Notes under the pieces: model-generated
What the model was told of the DNA's origin: nothing
Seen by the model: the letters and a program-made list of their open reading frames with translations, nothing else
The model's database searches: none
Part shown: positions 1 to 6,254 of the stretch, piece after piece
Layout: each line of letters opens with the position of its first letter
Numbering within the stretch: position 1 is the first letter of the stretch
NCBI GenBank assembly: GCA_030588285.1
Contig: JAUUYK010000032.1
Location: forward strand, 1 to 7,896
Direction: 5' to 3'
Origin: Kiritimatiellales bacterium
GTDB taxonomy: Bacteria > Verrucomicrobiota > Kiritimatiellia > Kiritimatiellales > Pontiellaceae
DNA: 7,896 nucleotides
Made by a program: the position numbers and the translations under genes

Positions 1-1050
1 CACGACAGTGAACGAAAATATAAAACCGGCCGACTGAATTTCCAGCGGGTTAAGTAGCAGTAAAATAATTGCAGCAAAAGCTACGGAGGAAGGCACATCC
101 GGTTTGCGGCGAAAAAATGGAGCCAGCATAAAAATAGTAGCCATAGTAAGTGCCCGTAATGCGCTGGACTTCATGCCCGTGGAAACCACATATAGCGAAA
201 GAATTGGGAGCAGGTATAAACCGAACCAATCTCGTGATACTCCGGCTGTTTTTAAGAGGATTATCAACAATAAGCCTACGATGCCAACATGTAGTCCTGA
301 GATTGCAAAAATATGAAAGGTTCCTGTCCGGCGAAATCGATCGAGTGTGTCGGAAGAAACGGTACTTCTATCGCCAAGTACGAGCGCTTTAAGTACCGAT
401 TCCTGTTCGGATAAACGATCGATATTGACCTCCAGTCGCGGTGCGGCTGCATCCCTTAATTTTCGGCCCCATGCGATGAGTGATAGTACTTTGGTGCGGT
501 TGAGTAATTCTAAATTTTTGATCGAATAAATTTTTAACTCGATTGAATTTCCTCGGGGGAATATTCGTTTTTTCAGTGTTCCCCGTGCTCTGATTCGTTG
601 CCCATATTGAATGGGCTGTTCGGATGCGCGCCCCACGATGCTAACATCAATCTCCCCTCTTGTTTTTTTCCATACGCTGGATGCTTGAATACCCTCGCAC
701 CGAAGAGGAAAGCTCCAAACCCCTTTGGCTCCAGAACGATATGCACGAAACGTTGGAAAATCGGATACCCGGCCCAATAGAGAAACATCCCGAAGTGGCA
801 ACTGATCCTTCATCCGACTCACTGAAGCGGGCGAAATCGTTGGAGAGGAAACGAAAAAGCAACAGGCGGCAACAAAAGCAACCACAATGAAAACCAATGC
901 GGTTGCAAACCGGGATCGGTTAAATACAAACGAACAAACGATTAAGCAAAGTAACAGGATAAAAAGAAGGGTTACCGAGACCAATTCGCAGGCGGCGAAT
1001 ACCATCCCACCAGCCACGGAAAGTGCAATTCCTATTACTGGACGCCTCAA
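1..1050 (-). CDS. comEC: ComEC/Rec2-family DNA-uptake channel, N-terminal part (3' end outside window)
   Basis: ComEC forms the inner-membrane channel that passes single-stranded DNA into the cytoplasm during natural transformation. Reading the minus strand gives 350 codons without a stop up to the window edge. Seen: three hydrophobic segments in about the first 65 residues; a soluble beta-rich stretch at about 75-200, matching the DUF4131/OB-like region; then the start of the Competence domain with the hallmark HIFAISGLHVGIVGL (S251-V255 at its centre); and NPLEIQSAGFIFSF near the edge, also typical of ComEC. The start is inferred. No ATG lies upstream in frame. TTG at 1048-1050 yields MRRPVIGIAL, which matches the usual ComEC N-terminus, and has a weak TTTAGG seven bases upstream. 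An ATG at 1003-1005 would delete part of the first membrane segment. The gene lies 37 bp after the glycosyltransferase stop, so it is probably cotranscribed. The C-terminal half, including any metallo-beta-lactamase-like domain, cannot be seen. Confidence 0.93.
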   Translation of the reverse strand, partial: MRRPVIGIALSVAGGMVFAACELVSVTLLFILLLCLIVCSFVFNRSRFATALVFIVVAFVAACCFFVSSPTISPASVSRMKDQLPLRDVSLLGRVSDFPTFRAYRSGAKGVWSFPLRCEGIQASSVWKKTRGEIDVSIVGRASEQPIQYGQRIRARGTLKKRIFPRGNSIELKIYSIKNLELLNRTKVLSLIAWGRKLRDAAAPRLEVNIDRLSEQESVLKALVLGDRSTVSSDTLDRFRRTGTFHIFAISGLHVGIVGLLLIILLKTAGVSRDWFGLYLLPILSLYVVSTGMKSSALRALTMATIFMLAPFFRRKPDVPSSVAFAAIILLLLNPLEIQSAGFIFSFTVV

Positions 1051-1087
1051 CCTCAAACCTAAATCAAACTCGTTAACTGCAACACCT

Positions 1088-2209
1088 CTATGCGTTGTTC
1101 TGCATCTCTTGATAGGCCATTCGTATTTTATGTTTAAAGCTGGCGTAAGAATAGTTTTCGGCAATCAACTGCTGCCCCGCGGAACTAAGCCCCATCGAAA
1201 AAAGTGGCTCGTTGATTACTCGAATTACTCCTTCAGCAATTGACTCGGCACTCAACAGCACCTGAACACTATTTTTGTCTGTGAGCAGACCATCATACGC
1301 CTCGTTATGTACTGCAACAATGGGGACTACCGAACGAAGCATGGTGAGTATTTCTGGGCGAACATAACGTTCGTCTGAACGCGGAACAAACAGGGCGGCA
1401 TCGGCCATATCGAGTGCCGCTATATACTCCGCGACCTCGGGCGGTTCCAAAAAAATACACCCCTCGGAAATATCAAGATTTCTGGCCATCATTTCTCCTT
1501 CAGGCAGAGAAACTCCTTTGAAAAAAAATGTAATATCAGGAATGAACTCAATAATTTTTCTGGCGCTCATTAACACCTTATTCAACTCTGCGGAACTTTC
1601 ATTCAGAACCCGGCATACCACAATTACAGCGGGCTTCTTTTTAAACCGTGAAAGCAGTGCCGACCGATCAATCTCTTTTTTTGAAAGTAAGGATTGAAAA
1701 GGAACATCCTTAATTTCAACAAGTTGGGCCTCTGGAACCTGATTTCTTAGATCACGAGTAAGCATCTTGCACGAGGTTAATACTACAACCGCTTGTTGAA
1801 GAATTCTTTTTTCCTTTCGTTGAAAATATCCGGGGAAAAATATCCATATTTTTGAAGGTGCAATGCCAACGGGCCCTGTAAAACAACGGGTAGCATCATA
1901 GACCAATGAAAGTTTTCGGAGTTTACAAATTCGGGCCATAAACGAAACGGCATGATCCACGGCATGGACTGCATCATATGAACTACGCTTCGTTACCCGT
2001 ATAATTTTAAGTCGAAGTTTGTAGTGCGCGATATCTGACGGGGAATATTTTGATAAAACTCGTATTTTCGGATGGTTGGTGATCGTTGCGCTAGGGGCGA
2101 TCACATCAACCTGGTGCCCTGCATCAGCGAGAGCATAGAGTGCAGATACGGATCGAGCATTCCGCCCCCCCGCAGCCAATTCTCCGAAAGTTACGAACAG
2201 AATATTCAT
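1088..2209 (-). CDS. GT4-like (GT-B fold) glycosyltransferase, degenerate active-site motif
   Basis: A 373-residue protein with the two-domain layout of GT-B glycosyltransferases. The N-terminal Rossmann half begins MNILFVTFGELAAGGRNARS, the usual beta strand followed by a Gly-rich turn, then ALADAGHQVDVIAP. The C-terminal half runs from about residue 193 (PAVIVVCRVL) through an AALDMADAALFVPRSDE strand and RPEILTMLRSVVPIVAVH. This last segment occupies the place of the EX7E/nucleotide-sugar-binding stretch of family GT4, but the spacing is altered (E280 and E286), and the normal Gly-Arg and Lys donor-phosphate contacts near 200-210 are not obvious. Transfer of a sugar to a lipid or cell-surface glycan is the family expectation; donor and acceptor are unknown. 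It starts 16 bp after the TPR gene's stop and is followed closely by comEC, so it is probably the middle gene of an operon. No strong Shine-Dalgarno is visible (GGGCC next to the ATG), so translational coupling is possible. No membrane segment is evident. Confidence 0.8.
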   Translation of the reverse strand: MNILFVTFGELAAGGRNARSVSALYALADAGHQVDVIAPSATITNHPKIRVLSKYSPSDIAHYKLRLKIIRVTKRSSYDAVHAVDHAVSFMARICKLRKLSLVYDATRCFTGPVGIAPSKIWIFFPGYFQRKEKRILQQAVVVLTSCKMLTRDLRNQVPEAQLVEIKDVPFQSLLSKKEIDRSALLSRFKKKPAVIVVCRVLNESSAELNKVLMSARKIIEFIPDITFFFKGVSLPEGEMMARNLDISEGCIFLEPPEVAEYIAALDMADAALFVPRSDERYVRPEILTMLRSVVPIVAVHNEAYDGLLTDKNSVQVLLSAESIAEGVIRVINEPLFSMGLSSAGQQLIAENYSYASFKHKIRMAYQEMQNNA

Positions 2210-2225
2210 GGCCCAAAAATACCGT

Positions 2226-3479
2226 TTACTTTTGTGGGGTTAATAAATCAGAGTGCAACTTTCCAGCATCAGGTAGTATTAATTGCGGTGCAATATCTTC
2301 GCGCTCTTTCACGTCTATCGTTTTGGCAATCTGCTCCATCCACATTCTAAATTCTTCACCACCAACACGATCAGAAAATTCTAGAAACGATTCATCCTTT
2401 CGAACGGGGTCTAACAGAGGATCTTTAATCCATTTCACAACCAAATTTTGGCCAAATAAATGAGCCGCTTTTCCAAGCGTTTGAACCGTCTCCTTGCTCT
2501 TCCCCAACTGCGCGTTGCAAACGGTAATTTTATAATAATAGTTTTGATCCCGATAGTGACTTTCCCGAAGTTGTTCAAAAACGGTGAGGGCTTTTGCATA
2601 TTCTTTGAGATTTATATGGGCTGAGCCCAGCTTTTCAAGAACCAAGACATCTCTAGGGGAGTCTTTTAAAACCCGACCAAATGCGTCAACTGCATTAACA
2701 TAATCCTCTTGAGCAAAAAATGCATTGGCTAGATAATACTGAATCTCTTCATTATAGTGATTTTCTTCCAAAAACCACTGAGCCATATAGACAACCGCCG
2801 GAGCATCACCATAAGCATCAAGAGCTTTAATTAATTTCACCAGAAAATCCGTTCTAGAGGAATCAATACTAAGCAGACGAATATAGGAATTGATCGATTC
2901 TTCGATCATGTTCTTTTCAAAAAAAAGTTCGGCCAAACGTTCCAAAGCCCCCGTATGAAAAGGGGAAATACGAACCGCATCCTGACATTGGGAAAGGGCC
3001 CGATCGAAATTATTTCGTTTCAGTAAAGTATCGGCAGAACGCACAAGGCGTTCCGCCTCTTTCCAAATTTCTATTCGTTCAACAAAAAACTCCCGAGCAT
3101 CCTGGTTTTTAATATCAAATTCTTCAATCAGTGCAGTTTCACGTGAAATTGGCGCCCCTTCGATCCTATCGCGTTCTTCATAGAGCTTACTCCCCTTCCA
3201 TAGCATAAAAAATAGAATCATAAGCAGCAGAATTACAATTATGGATTTAAGAATACCGAGTAAGGCTGCTTTTTCACGAGGATCACTCGTTTCTTTCCCG
3301 CGGCCTACCGGAGCCTGATGGCGCTCTGTTTTTTGAACGTGAAGAGATTCAAGGCTTGGGCCATCCTGAAACAAAGGTTGTTCTTCTGATTTACCCTTAT
3401 AAAAACCGTTATCAACCGACGTTTTTTCAAAGCGATTTTCAGTGTATTCTTGATTATTTTCACTCCGTTTTCTTCGCAT
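2226..3479 (-). CDS. Single-pass membrane TPR-repeat protein
   Basis: A 417-residue protein. Residues 1-70 are polar, charged and probably disordered, with no signal peptide. Residues about 74-95 (LLGILKSIIVILLLMILFFM) form one strong membrane helix, so a cytoplasmic N-terminus with the bulk outside, in the periplasm, is likely but not proven. From about 138 to 345 there is a run of tetratricopeptide-like helices, such as LLKRNNFDRALSQCQDAVRI, LAELFFEKNMIEESINSYIR, LANAFFAQEDYVNAVDAFGR and INLKEYAKALTVFEQL. Each shows the small/aromatic spacing of TPR units. A C-terminal segment (WIKDPLLDPVRKDESFLEF) resembles the tail seen after TPR arrays in many proteins. TPRs act as protein-binding scaffolds; the partner here is unknown. 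It is the first gene of the run TPR, glycosyltransferase, comEC. TAGGG about eight bases before the ATG can serve as ribosome binding site. Exact repeat boundaries were judged by eye. Confidence 0.82.
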   Translation of the reverse strand: MRRKRSENNQEYTENRFEKTSVDNGFYKGKSEEQPLFQDGPSLESLHVQKTERHQAPVGRGKETSDPREKAALLGILKSIIVILLLMILFFMLWKGSKLYEERDRIEGAPISRETALIEEFDIKNQDAREFFVERIEIWKEAERLVRSADTLLKRNNFDRALSQCQDAVRISPFHTGALERLAELFFEKNMIEESINSYIRLLSIDSSRTDFLVKLIKALDAYGDAPAVVYMAQWFLEENHYNEEIQYYLANAFFAQEDYVNAVDAFGRVLKDSPRDVLVLEKLGSAHINLKEYAKALTVFEQLRESHYRDQNYYYKITVCNAQLGKSKETVQTLGKAAHLFGQNLVVKWIKDPLLDPVRKDESFLEFSDRVGGEEFRMWMEQIAKTIDVKEREDIAPQLILPDAGKLHSDLLTPQK

Positions 3480-3507
3480 AAATCATCCCTACTGATAGGC
3501 GAGTGGT

Positions 3508-3540
3508 AACCCCGCAAATTATTCTATGAACAAAGGGGTT
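3508..3540. repeat. Short inverted repeat between divergent genes
   Basis: AACCCC (3508-3513) and its complement GGGGTT (3535-3540) are separated by 21 AT-rich bases in the gap between the TPR gene and the small four-cysteine gene. The spacing is too long for a good terminator and there is no T tract. It could be an operator for a dimeric regulator, or chance. Confidence 0.25.
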
Positions 3541-3612
3541 GAAGTATTAATCGTGGCAAGGTAAGTGTCAAGTGTTGCTCCAGCAAGGTCTAACTTAATT
3601 AACAGGTGTAAA

Positions 3613-3843
3613 ATGACAACTTTTCTAACTTTATTCGTAATTGCACTTCTTTTTATCGGCATTCCAATCGGGATTCTGGCAACGATCAATGCACTACGTA
3701 AAAAACAACCCGGTTGCTCGGGAAGTCATGATTGCGTCGTCTTTAAAGGGGAGAAAGTTCAATGCCCCTCCTGTGATCTACGCGAGTTCAAAGCCCAACT
3801 TCAGGCAAAACAACGACAGGAAGCGGGGCTTTCAGCCCTTTAA
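3613..3843 (+). CDS. Small single-pass membrane protein with four cysteines (NqrM-like architecture)
   Basis: A 76-residue protein. I chose the ATG at 3613 because AGGTG lies just upstream and the protein then begins directly with a membrane helix (MTTFLTLFVIALLFIGIPIG, residues 1-26). An upstream ATG at 3565 would add a polar 16-residue extension with no clear ribosome binding site. After a short basic stretch (LRKKQ) come four cysteines, C35, C41, C51 and C54, the last pair as CPSC, then a charged helical tail. A short N-terminal membrane helix followed by a Cys cluster resembles NqrM (DUF539), the iron-delivery maturation factor of the Na+-translocating NADH:quinone reductase. The Cys spacing is not one I can match with certainty, and no nqr genes are in the window. 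It converges on fur and shares a terminator region with it. A metal-binding role is an inference from the cysteines and the neighbours. Confidence 0.7.
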   Translation: MTTFLTLFVIALLFIGIPIGILATINALRKKQPGCSGSHDCVVFKGEKVQCPSCDLREFKAQLQAKQRQEAGLSAL

Positions 3844-3844
3844 G

Positions 3845-3868
3845 AAGAGAGGATCATGCCTCTTTTTT
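3845..3868 (+). terminator. Intrinsic terminator of the four-cysteine gene, overlapping the 3' end of fur
   Basis: Stem AAGAGAGG (3845-3852) pairs with CCTCTTTT (3859-3866) around the six-base loop ATCATG, with one G-U pair, and runs into a short T tract. It starts two bases after the stop of the plus-strand gene. The fur stop codon (3854-3856, minus strand) sits in the loop, so the two convergent genes end in the same hairpin. On the minus strand no good T tract follows. Confidence 0.65.
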
Positions 3869-4336
3869 AGCGCACTCTTCGCAGGTACCGAACACAACAA
3901 CACGATGGTTACGTTCCGTAAACTTCATCTTTTTGCAGGCGACATCAATTAGTTCCATAATATCGTCGTCAGAAAACTCAATAAATTTCCCACATTTATC
4001 ACAAATCATGTGTTCATGGTGCGGATGATTAAACGTGTGCTCATAATGAGCATGAACATCCGTATCACGAATCACCCGCACAAGCCCAGCCTGCTCCATC
4101 AGAGCAAGGGTTCGATAAACCGTTCCTCGGCTTACATGATTAAGTCCACTGGCCAGATCGGCCGCCAAATCATCCGCACAAAAATGGTCATGCCGTAAAA
4201 AAACTTGTGTTAAAACAATTTTACGTGCCTGAGTAACCCGCGCATCCTTCTTCTTTAAAAAATCCACAAACAGCGGCCAGGCCTCCTCCACCGACTGTCG
4301 TACCTCTTCCGGCATTTCTAACTCTTTATTACTCAT
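3854..4336 (-). CDS. fur: Fur-family metal-dependent transcriptional regulator
   Basis: A 160-residue protein of normal Fur length with a slightly extended N-terminus. The winged-helix DNA-binding domain spans about 25-95, with VTQARKIVLTQVF and the recognition-helix motif HVSRGTVYRTLALMEQAGLV (residues 67-86). The dimerisation/metal domain follows: HAHYEH (95-100), HPHHEHMICDKCGKFIEF with C112 and C115, and a second CEEC pair (C152, C155). The two CxxC pairs make the structural zinc site, and the histidines belong to the sensory metal site. Fur, Zur and PerR share this layout, so the sensed metal or signal is not settled; Fur is favoured by the HHEHxxCxxCG signature and the adjacent iron-sulfur gene. 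AAGGA lies 11 bases before the ATG, which is rather far. The gene is divergent from the ferredoxin and convergent with the four-cysteine membrane protein. I could not recognise a canonical Fur box upstream. Confidence 0.92.
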   Translation of the reverse strand: MSNKELEMPEEVRQSVEEAWPLFVDFLKKKDARVTQARKIVLTQVFLRHDHFCADDLAADLASGLNHVSRGTVYRTLALMEQAGLVRVIRDTDVHAHYEHTFNHPHHEHMICDKCGKFIEFSDDDIMELIDVACKKMKFTERNHRVVVFGTCEECAKKEA

Positions 4337-4391
4337 TTTTCGACCATTCCTTGTTTGAATTGAATCTATATATAAACAGGGTTATGCCGTA

Positions 4392-4431
4392 TTTTTATTG
4401 GTGTAATCAAGGTTTTTACTGGTATATTGAA
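4392..4431 (+). repeat. Imperfect direct repeat, 21-bp period, between fur and ferredoxin
   Basis: TTTTTATTGGTGTAATCAA (4392-4410) is followed at a 21-base offset by TTTTTACTGGTATATTGAA (4413-4431), with 15 of 19 positions identical. Two helical turns of spacing put both copies on the same DNA face. The second copy contains the putative ferredoxin -10 element. It may be a tandem operator for a regulator of either divergent gene; it does not look like the standard Fur box. Confidence 0.4.
4420..4428 (+). promoter_or_regulatory. Putative extended -10 promoter of the ferredoxin gene
   Basis: TGG followed by TATATT (4423-4428) matches the extended -10 pattern TGnTATAAT with one mismatch. It would start transcription about 40 bases before the ferredoxin ATG. 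A -35 box is weak: TTGGTG at 4398-4403 is 19 bases away. Extended -10 promoters often do without a good -35. Confidence 0.4.
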
Positions 4432-4474
4432 AAATTTACGCGAAAATAGTTAACTAACTTAAGGAGTAATCGAT

Positions 4475-4645
4475 ATGGCTTATGTAATTTCCGACGAATG
4501 TATTTCATGCGGCGCATGCGAACCCGCCTGCCCAGTAGAAGCAATTACCCAAGGCGACGATAAGTTCGTGATCAACGCAAACACCTGCACCGATTGCGCG
4601 GCTTGCACCGACTCTTGTCCGGTAGAAGCCATTTCTGCCGGCTAA
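4475..4645 (+). CDS. 2[4Fe-4S] bacterial-type ferredoxin
   Basis: A 56-residue soluble electron carrier. It contains two canonical cluster-binding motifs: CISCGACEPACPVEAI (C9, C12, C15, C19) and CTDCAACTDSCPVEAI (C38, C41, C44, C48). Both are exact CxxCxxCxxxCP patterns, so two low-potential [4Fe-4S] clusters are expected. The two halves are an obvious internal duplication, as in clostridial ferredoxins, and there is no C-terminal extension of the Alvin/Azotobacter type. The length is the usual 55-60 residues. A strong AAGGAG (4461-4466) sits eight bases before the ATG, so the start is clear. It is a single-gene transcription unit with its own terminator at 4687-4715. It is divergent from fur, which makes iron-responsive control plausible but unproven. 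The partner enzyme (for example pyruvate:ferredoxin oxidoreductase or a hydrogenase) is not in the window. Confidence 0.95.
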   Translation: MAYVISDECISCGACEPACPVEAITQGDDKFVINANTCTDCAACTDSCPVEAISAG

Positions 4646-4657
4646 AGCAAGCAACAT

Positions 4658-4678
4658 TCTCTGCCTTTGCTGCAGAGA
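4658..4678 (+). other. Hairpin between ferredoxin stop and terminator
   Basis: TCTCTGC (4658-4664) pairs perfectly with GCAGAGA (4672-4678) around a seven-base loop, 12 bases after the ferredoxin stop codon. No T tract follows, so it is not itself an intrinsic terminator. It may stabilise the 3' end of the short mRNA. Confidence 0.4.
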
Positions 4679-4686
4679 CATAGTAC

Positions 4687-4715
4687 AGCCCGAGAGCTCT
4701 CTCTCGGGCTTTTTT
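4687..4715 (+). terminator. Rho-independent terminator of the ferredoxin gene
   Basis: A perfect 10-bp stem, AGCCCGAGAG (4687-4696) with CTCTCGGGCT (4701-4710), has a four-base loop CTCT and is followed directly by T residues to 4715. This is a textbook intrinsic terminator on the plus strand. Confidence 0.93.
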
Positions 4716-4739
4716 ATTAGAAATTCAAGGAGTGGACAT

Positions 4740-4772
4740 AAAAAAAGGGCTGGAACAAATGTTCCAGCCCTT
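4740..4772 (-). terminator. Rho-independent terminator of tRNA-Val
   Basis: On the minus strand AAGGGCTGGAACA (4772-4760) pairs with its complement (4757-4745), giving about 12 bp closed by a tetraloop. It runs into seven consecutive T residues (A4740-A4746 on the plus strand). It begins four bases past the encoded CCA of the tRNA. Confidence 0.93.
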
Positions 4773-4776
4773 AAAA

Positions 4777-4853
4777 TGGTGGGCGTTAACGGATTCGAAC
4801 CGCTGACCCTCTCGGTGTAAACGAGATGCTCTAACCAACTGAGCTAAACGCCC
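4777..4853 (-). tRNA. tRNA-Val, anticodon TAC
   Basis: The 77-nt minus-strand cloverleaf is complete. Acceptor stem GGGCGTT/AACGCCC; D arm GCTC-AGTTGGTTA-GAGC; anticodon stem TCTCG/CGAGA with loop TTTACAC; variable loop GGGTC; T arm AGCGG-TTCGAAT-CCGTT with one G-U pair; discriminator A; CCA encoded in the DNA (4777-4779). The anticodon TAC (4817-4819 on the plus strand) reads valine GUA and, when modified at position 34, other GUN codons. It has its own promoter and terminator, so it is transcribed as a single tRNA. Confidence 0.97.
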
Positions 4854-4875
4854 CTTTCCCTTCAAAGGAGCGCAC

Positions 4876-4903
4876 ATAGTACCCATTCCTTTTGCCGAGT
4901 CAA
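4876..4903 (-). promoter_or_regulatory. Sigma70-type promoter of tRNA-Val
   Basis: On the minus strand TTGACT (4903-4898, -35, five of six consensus) and TACTAT (4881-4876, -10, four of six) are separated by 16 bases. They lie about 23 bases upstream of the mature tRNA 5' end. The placement between the hisC stop and the tRNA supports independent transcription. Confidence 0.65.
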
Positions 4904-4931
4904 GCGGTGATGATAAAAATAAAAATAAAAT

Positions 4932-6023
4932 CTACATCCGTATCCTTTTCAAGGCCTCGAGCAGAGTTCGGTTTTGTGCAGGAGTACCAATGGTAATACG
5001 AATATAATCGGGCAATCCATAGGGATCCATCGGCCGAACAATAATCTTTAATCGCTGGAGCGCCTCGAAGGTTTCTCGGCCACTTCCTGTTTTACAAAGG
5101 ATGAAATTGGCGCCGGACGGCACCACTTCGATCCCTAATTTGGGCAGCTCTCGATTAAAAAACGCCAACCCCCGAAAAACCATTTCGCGGGTTTCAACAA
5201 TATGAGTCACATCATCGAGCGCAGCCATGGCGGCCGACTGCGCCATGGCATTAACATTAAAGGGCTGGCGAATTTTATTAAGCTGAGCGATGAGTTCCGG
5301 GTGAGCAATAGCATAACCGATGCGAAGGCCAGCAAGTCCATAGGCTTTAGAAAAGGTGCGCAGAACAATAATATTTTTTTTGCCGGCCCGAATCTGCTTA
5401 AGCAGATCAGGCTTCATACCTTCGGGCATGAGCTCGTGATAGGCCTCGTCAAAAACAGCCACAACATGATCGGGCAATTTTTCAATAAAATCATCGATCG
5501 CCGCAGGCGAAACCATAGTTCCGGTCGGGTTATTAGGGTTACAGATAGCCACAAGTCGCGTTTCGGAAGTGATCGCATGAAGCATGGCGTTGAGGTCATG
5601 TGTATGCTCAGGCATGGCCACGCGGATGGTATCGGCCCGATAAAGCGAGGCCACCAGAAAATAGACAGCAAAGGCTTCGGCCCCCATCACAAGATTATTC
5701 CCCTGCCCCAGAAAAACGTGGCCCAGAAAAACAATCAGTTCATTACTCCCGCTTCCGAAAAGGAGATTTTCAGATTCAACACCGAGTTTTTCGGCGAGTT
5801 TCTTTTTCAGATAAAAGGCGCCTCCATCGGGATAGCGGTGCATTTCAGAAATCGACTCCCGCATCGCCTCAACCGCCATAGGCGAAGGGCCAAGTTCATT
5901 TTCATTAGAGGCGACCTTAACGATCGATGCAATATCATCGAATCCCAGCTCGCGGGCAACTTCTTCGATCGGCTTGCCGGGTTCATATACACGCAGGTCG
6001 GAAATCCAATTTTTGGGCATCAT
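4932..6023 (-). CDS. hisC: Histidinol-phosphate aminotransferase
   Basis: A 363-residue fold-type I PLP enzyme. HisC transfers an amino group from glutamate to imidazole-acetol phosphate to make histidinol phosphate in histidine synthesis; relatives also act on aromatic amino acids. Seen: N-terminal VYEPGKPIEEVARELG and KVASNENELGPSP (usual form SxNENPxGPSP), HRYPDG (62-67), the cofactor-contact region FGSGSNELI (89-97), NPNNPTG (162-168), DEAYHEL (192-198), and the Schiff-base motif RTFSKAYGLAGLRIGYAIA with K226 as the PLP lysine and R234 as the phosphate-contacting arginine. The length is normal and the gene looks intact. Two adjacent ATGs (6021-6023 and 6018-6020) are possible starts; the ribosome binding site is weak (TAGG about 10 bases upstream). 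No other his genes are in the window, so it is unlinked to a his operon here. No convincing terminator follows before the tRNA. Confidence 0.95.
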   Translation of the reverse strand: MMPKNWISDLRVYEPGKPIEEVARELGFDDIASIVKVASNENELGPSPMAVEAMRESISEMHRYPDGGAFYLKKKLAEKLGVESENLLFGSGSNELIVFLGHVFLGQGNNLVMGAEAFAVYFLVASLYRADTIRVAMPEHTHDLNAMLHAITSETRLVAICNPNNPTGTMVSPAAIDDFIEKLPDHVVAVFDEAYHELMPEGMKPDLLKQIRAGKKNIIVLRTFSKAYGLAGLRIGYAIAHPELIAQLNKIRQPFNVNAMAQSAAMAALDDVTHIVETREMVFRGLAFFNRELPKLGIEVVPSGANFILCKTGSGRETFEALQRLKIIVRPMDPYGLPDYIRITIGTPAQNRTLLEALKRIRM

Positions 6024-6196
6024 AGTCGGGAACCTATTTTAAAAGTGAGAATCGATACCGTATCACAACTCGTGCGGAGATCGAATACCTCTCTCAACTT
6101 TAAGCATTCCTTTTCGGGCGCTTACAAATAAACTTAAAAAAAAACCGGGTTGATCAACGCAGGTTCTTCACTCCCTTTTTAGGACATATTCCAAGC

Positions 6197-6232
6197 AAAA
6201 AAAAATCCCCGCCAGCGTGAGCCGACAGGGAT
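6197..6232 (-). terminator. Rho-independent terminator of the PEP-CTERM gene
   Basis: On the minus strand a 12-bp stem (6232-6221 with 6216-6205, including three G-U pairs) with loop TCAC is followed by nine T residues (A6197-A6205 on the plus strand). It lies 23 bases after the stop codon of the PEP-CTERM gene and separates it from hisC, which lies downstream on the same strand. Confidence 0.9.
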
Positions 6233-6254
6233 GTTTGAATGATTTACCCGAGGG

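Noticed and set aside
573..890. Several 60-76 codon frames on both strands around 570-890
   Set aside because: They overlap the continuous 350-codon comEC frame, which carries recognisable ComEC motifs.
887..1243. A 118-codon plus-strand frame spanning the comEC/glycosyltransferase junction
   Set aside because: It lies antisense to both genes, is rich in Asn, Thr and Arg, and shows no motif or ribosome binding site.
3565..3612. A longer start for the four-cysteine protein at ATG 3565
   Set aside because: It adds a polar 16-residue stretch without a ribosome binding site; the ATG at 3613 has AGGTG upstream and begins at the membrane helix.
4337..4474. A canonical Fur box between fur and the ferredoxin gene
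   Set aside because: I found no good match to the GATAATGATAATCATTATC-type palindrome; only the tandem direct repeat is supported.
5202..6131. A 309-codon open frame on the plus strand opposite hisC
   Set aside because: It is the antisense shadow of a clear, intact hisC. Its composition (His, Arg, Asn rich) and lack of a ribosome binding site or family resemblance argue against a gene.
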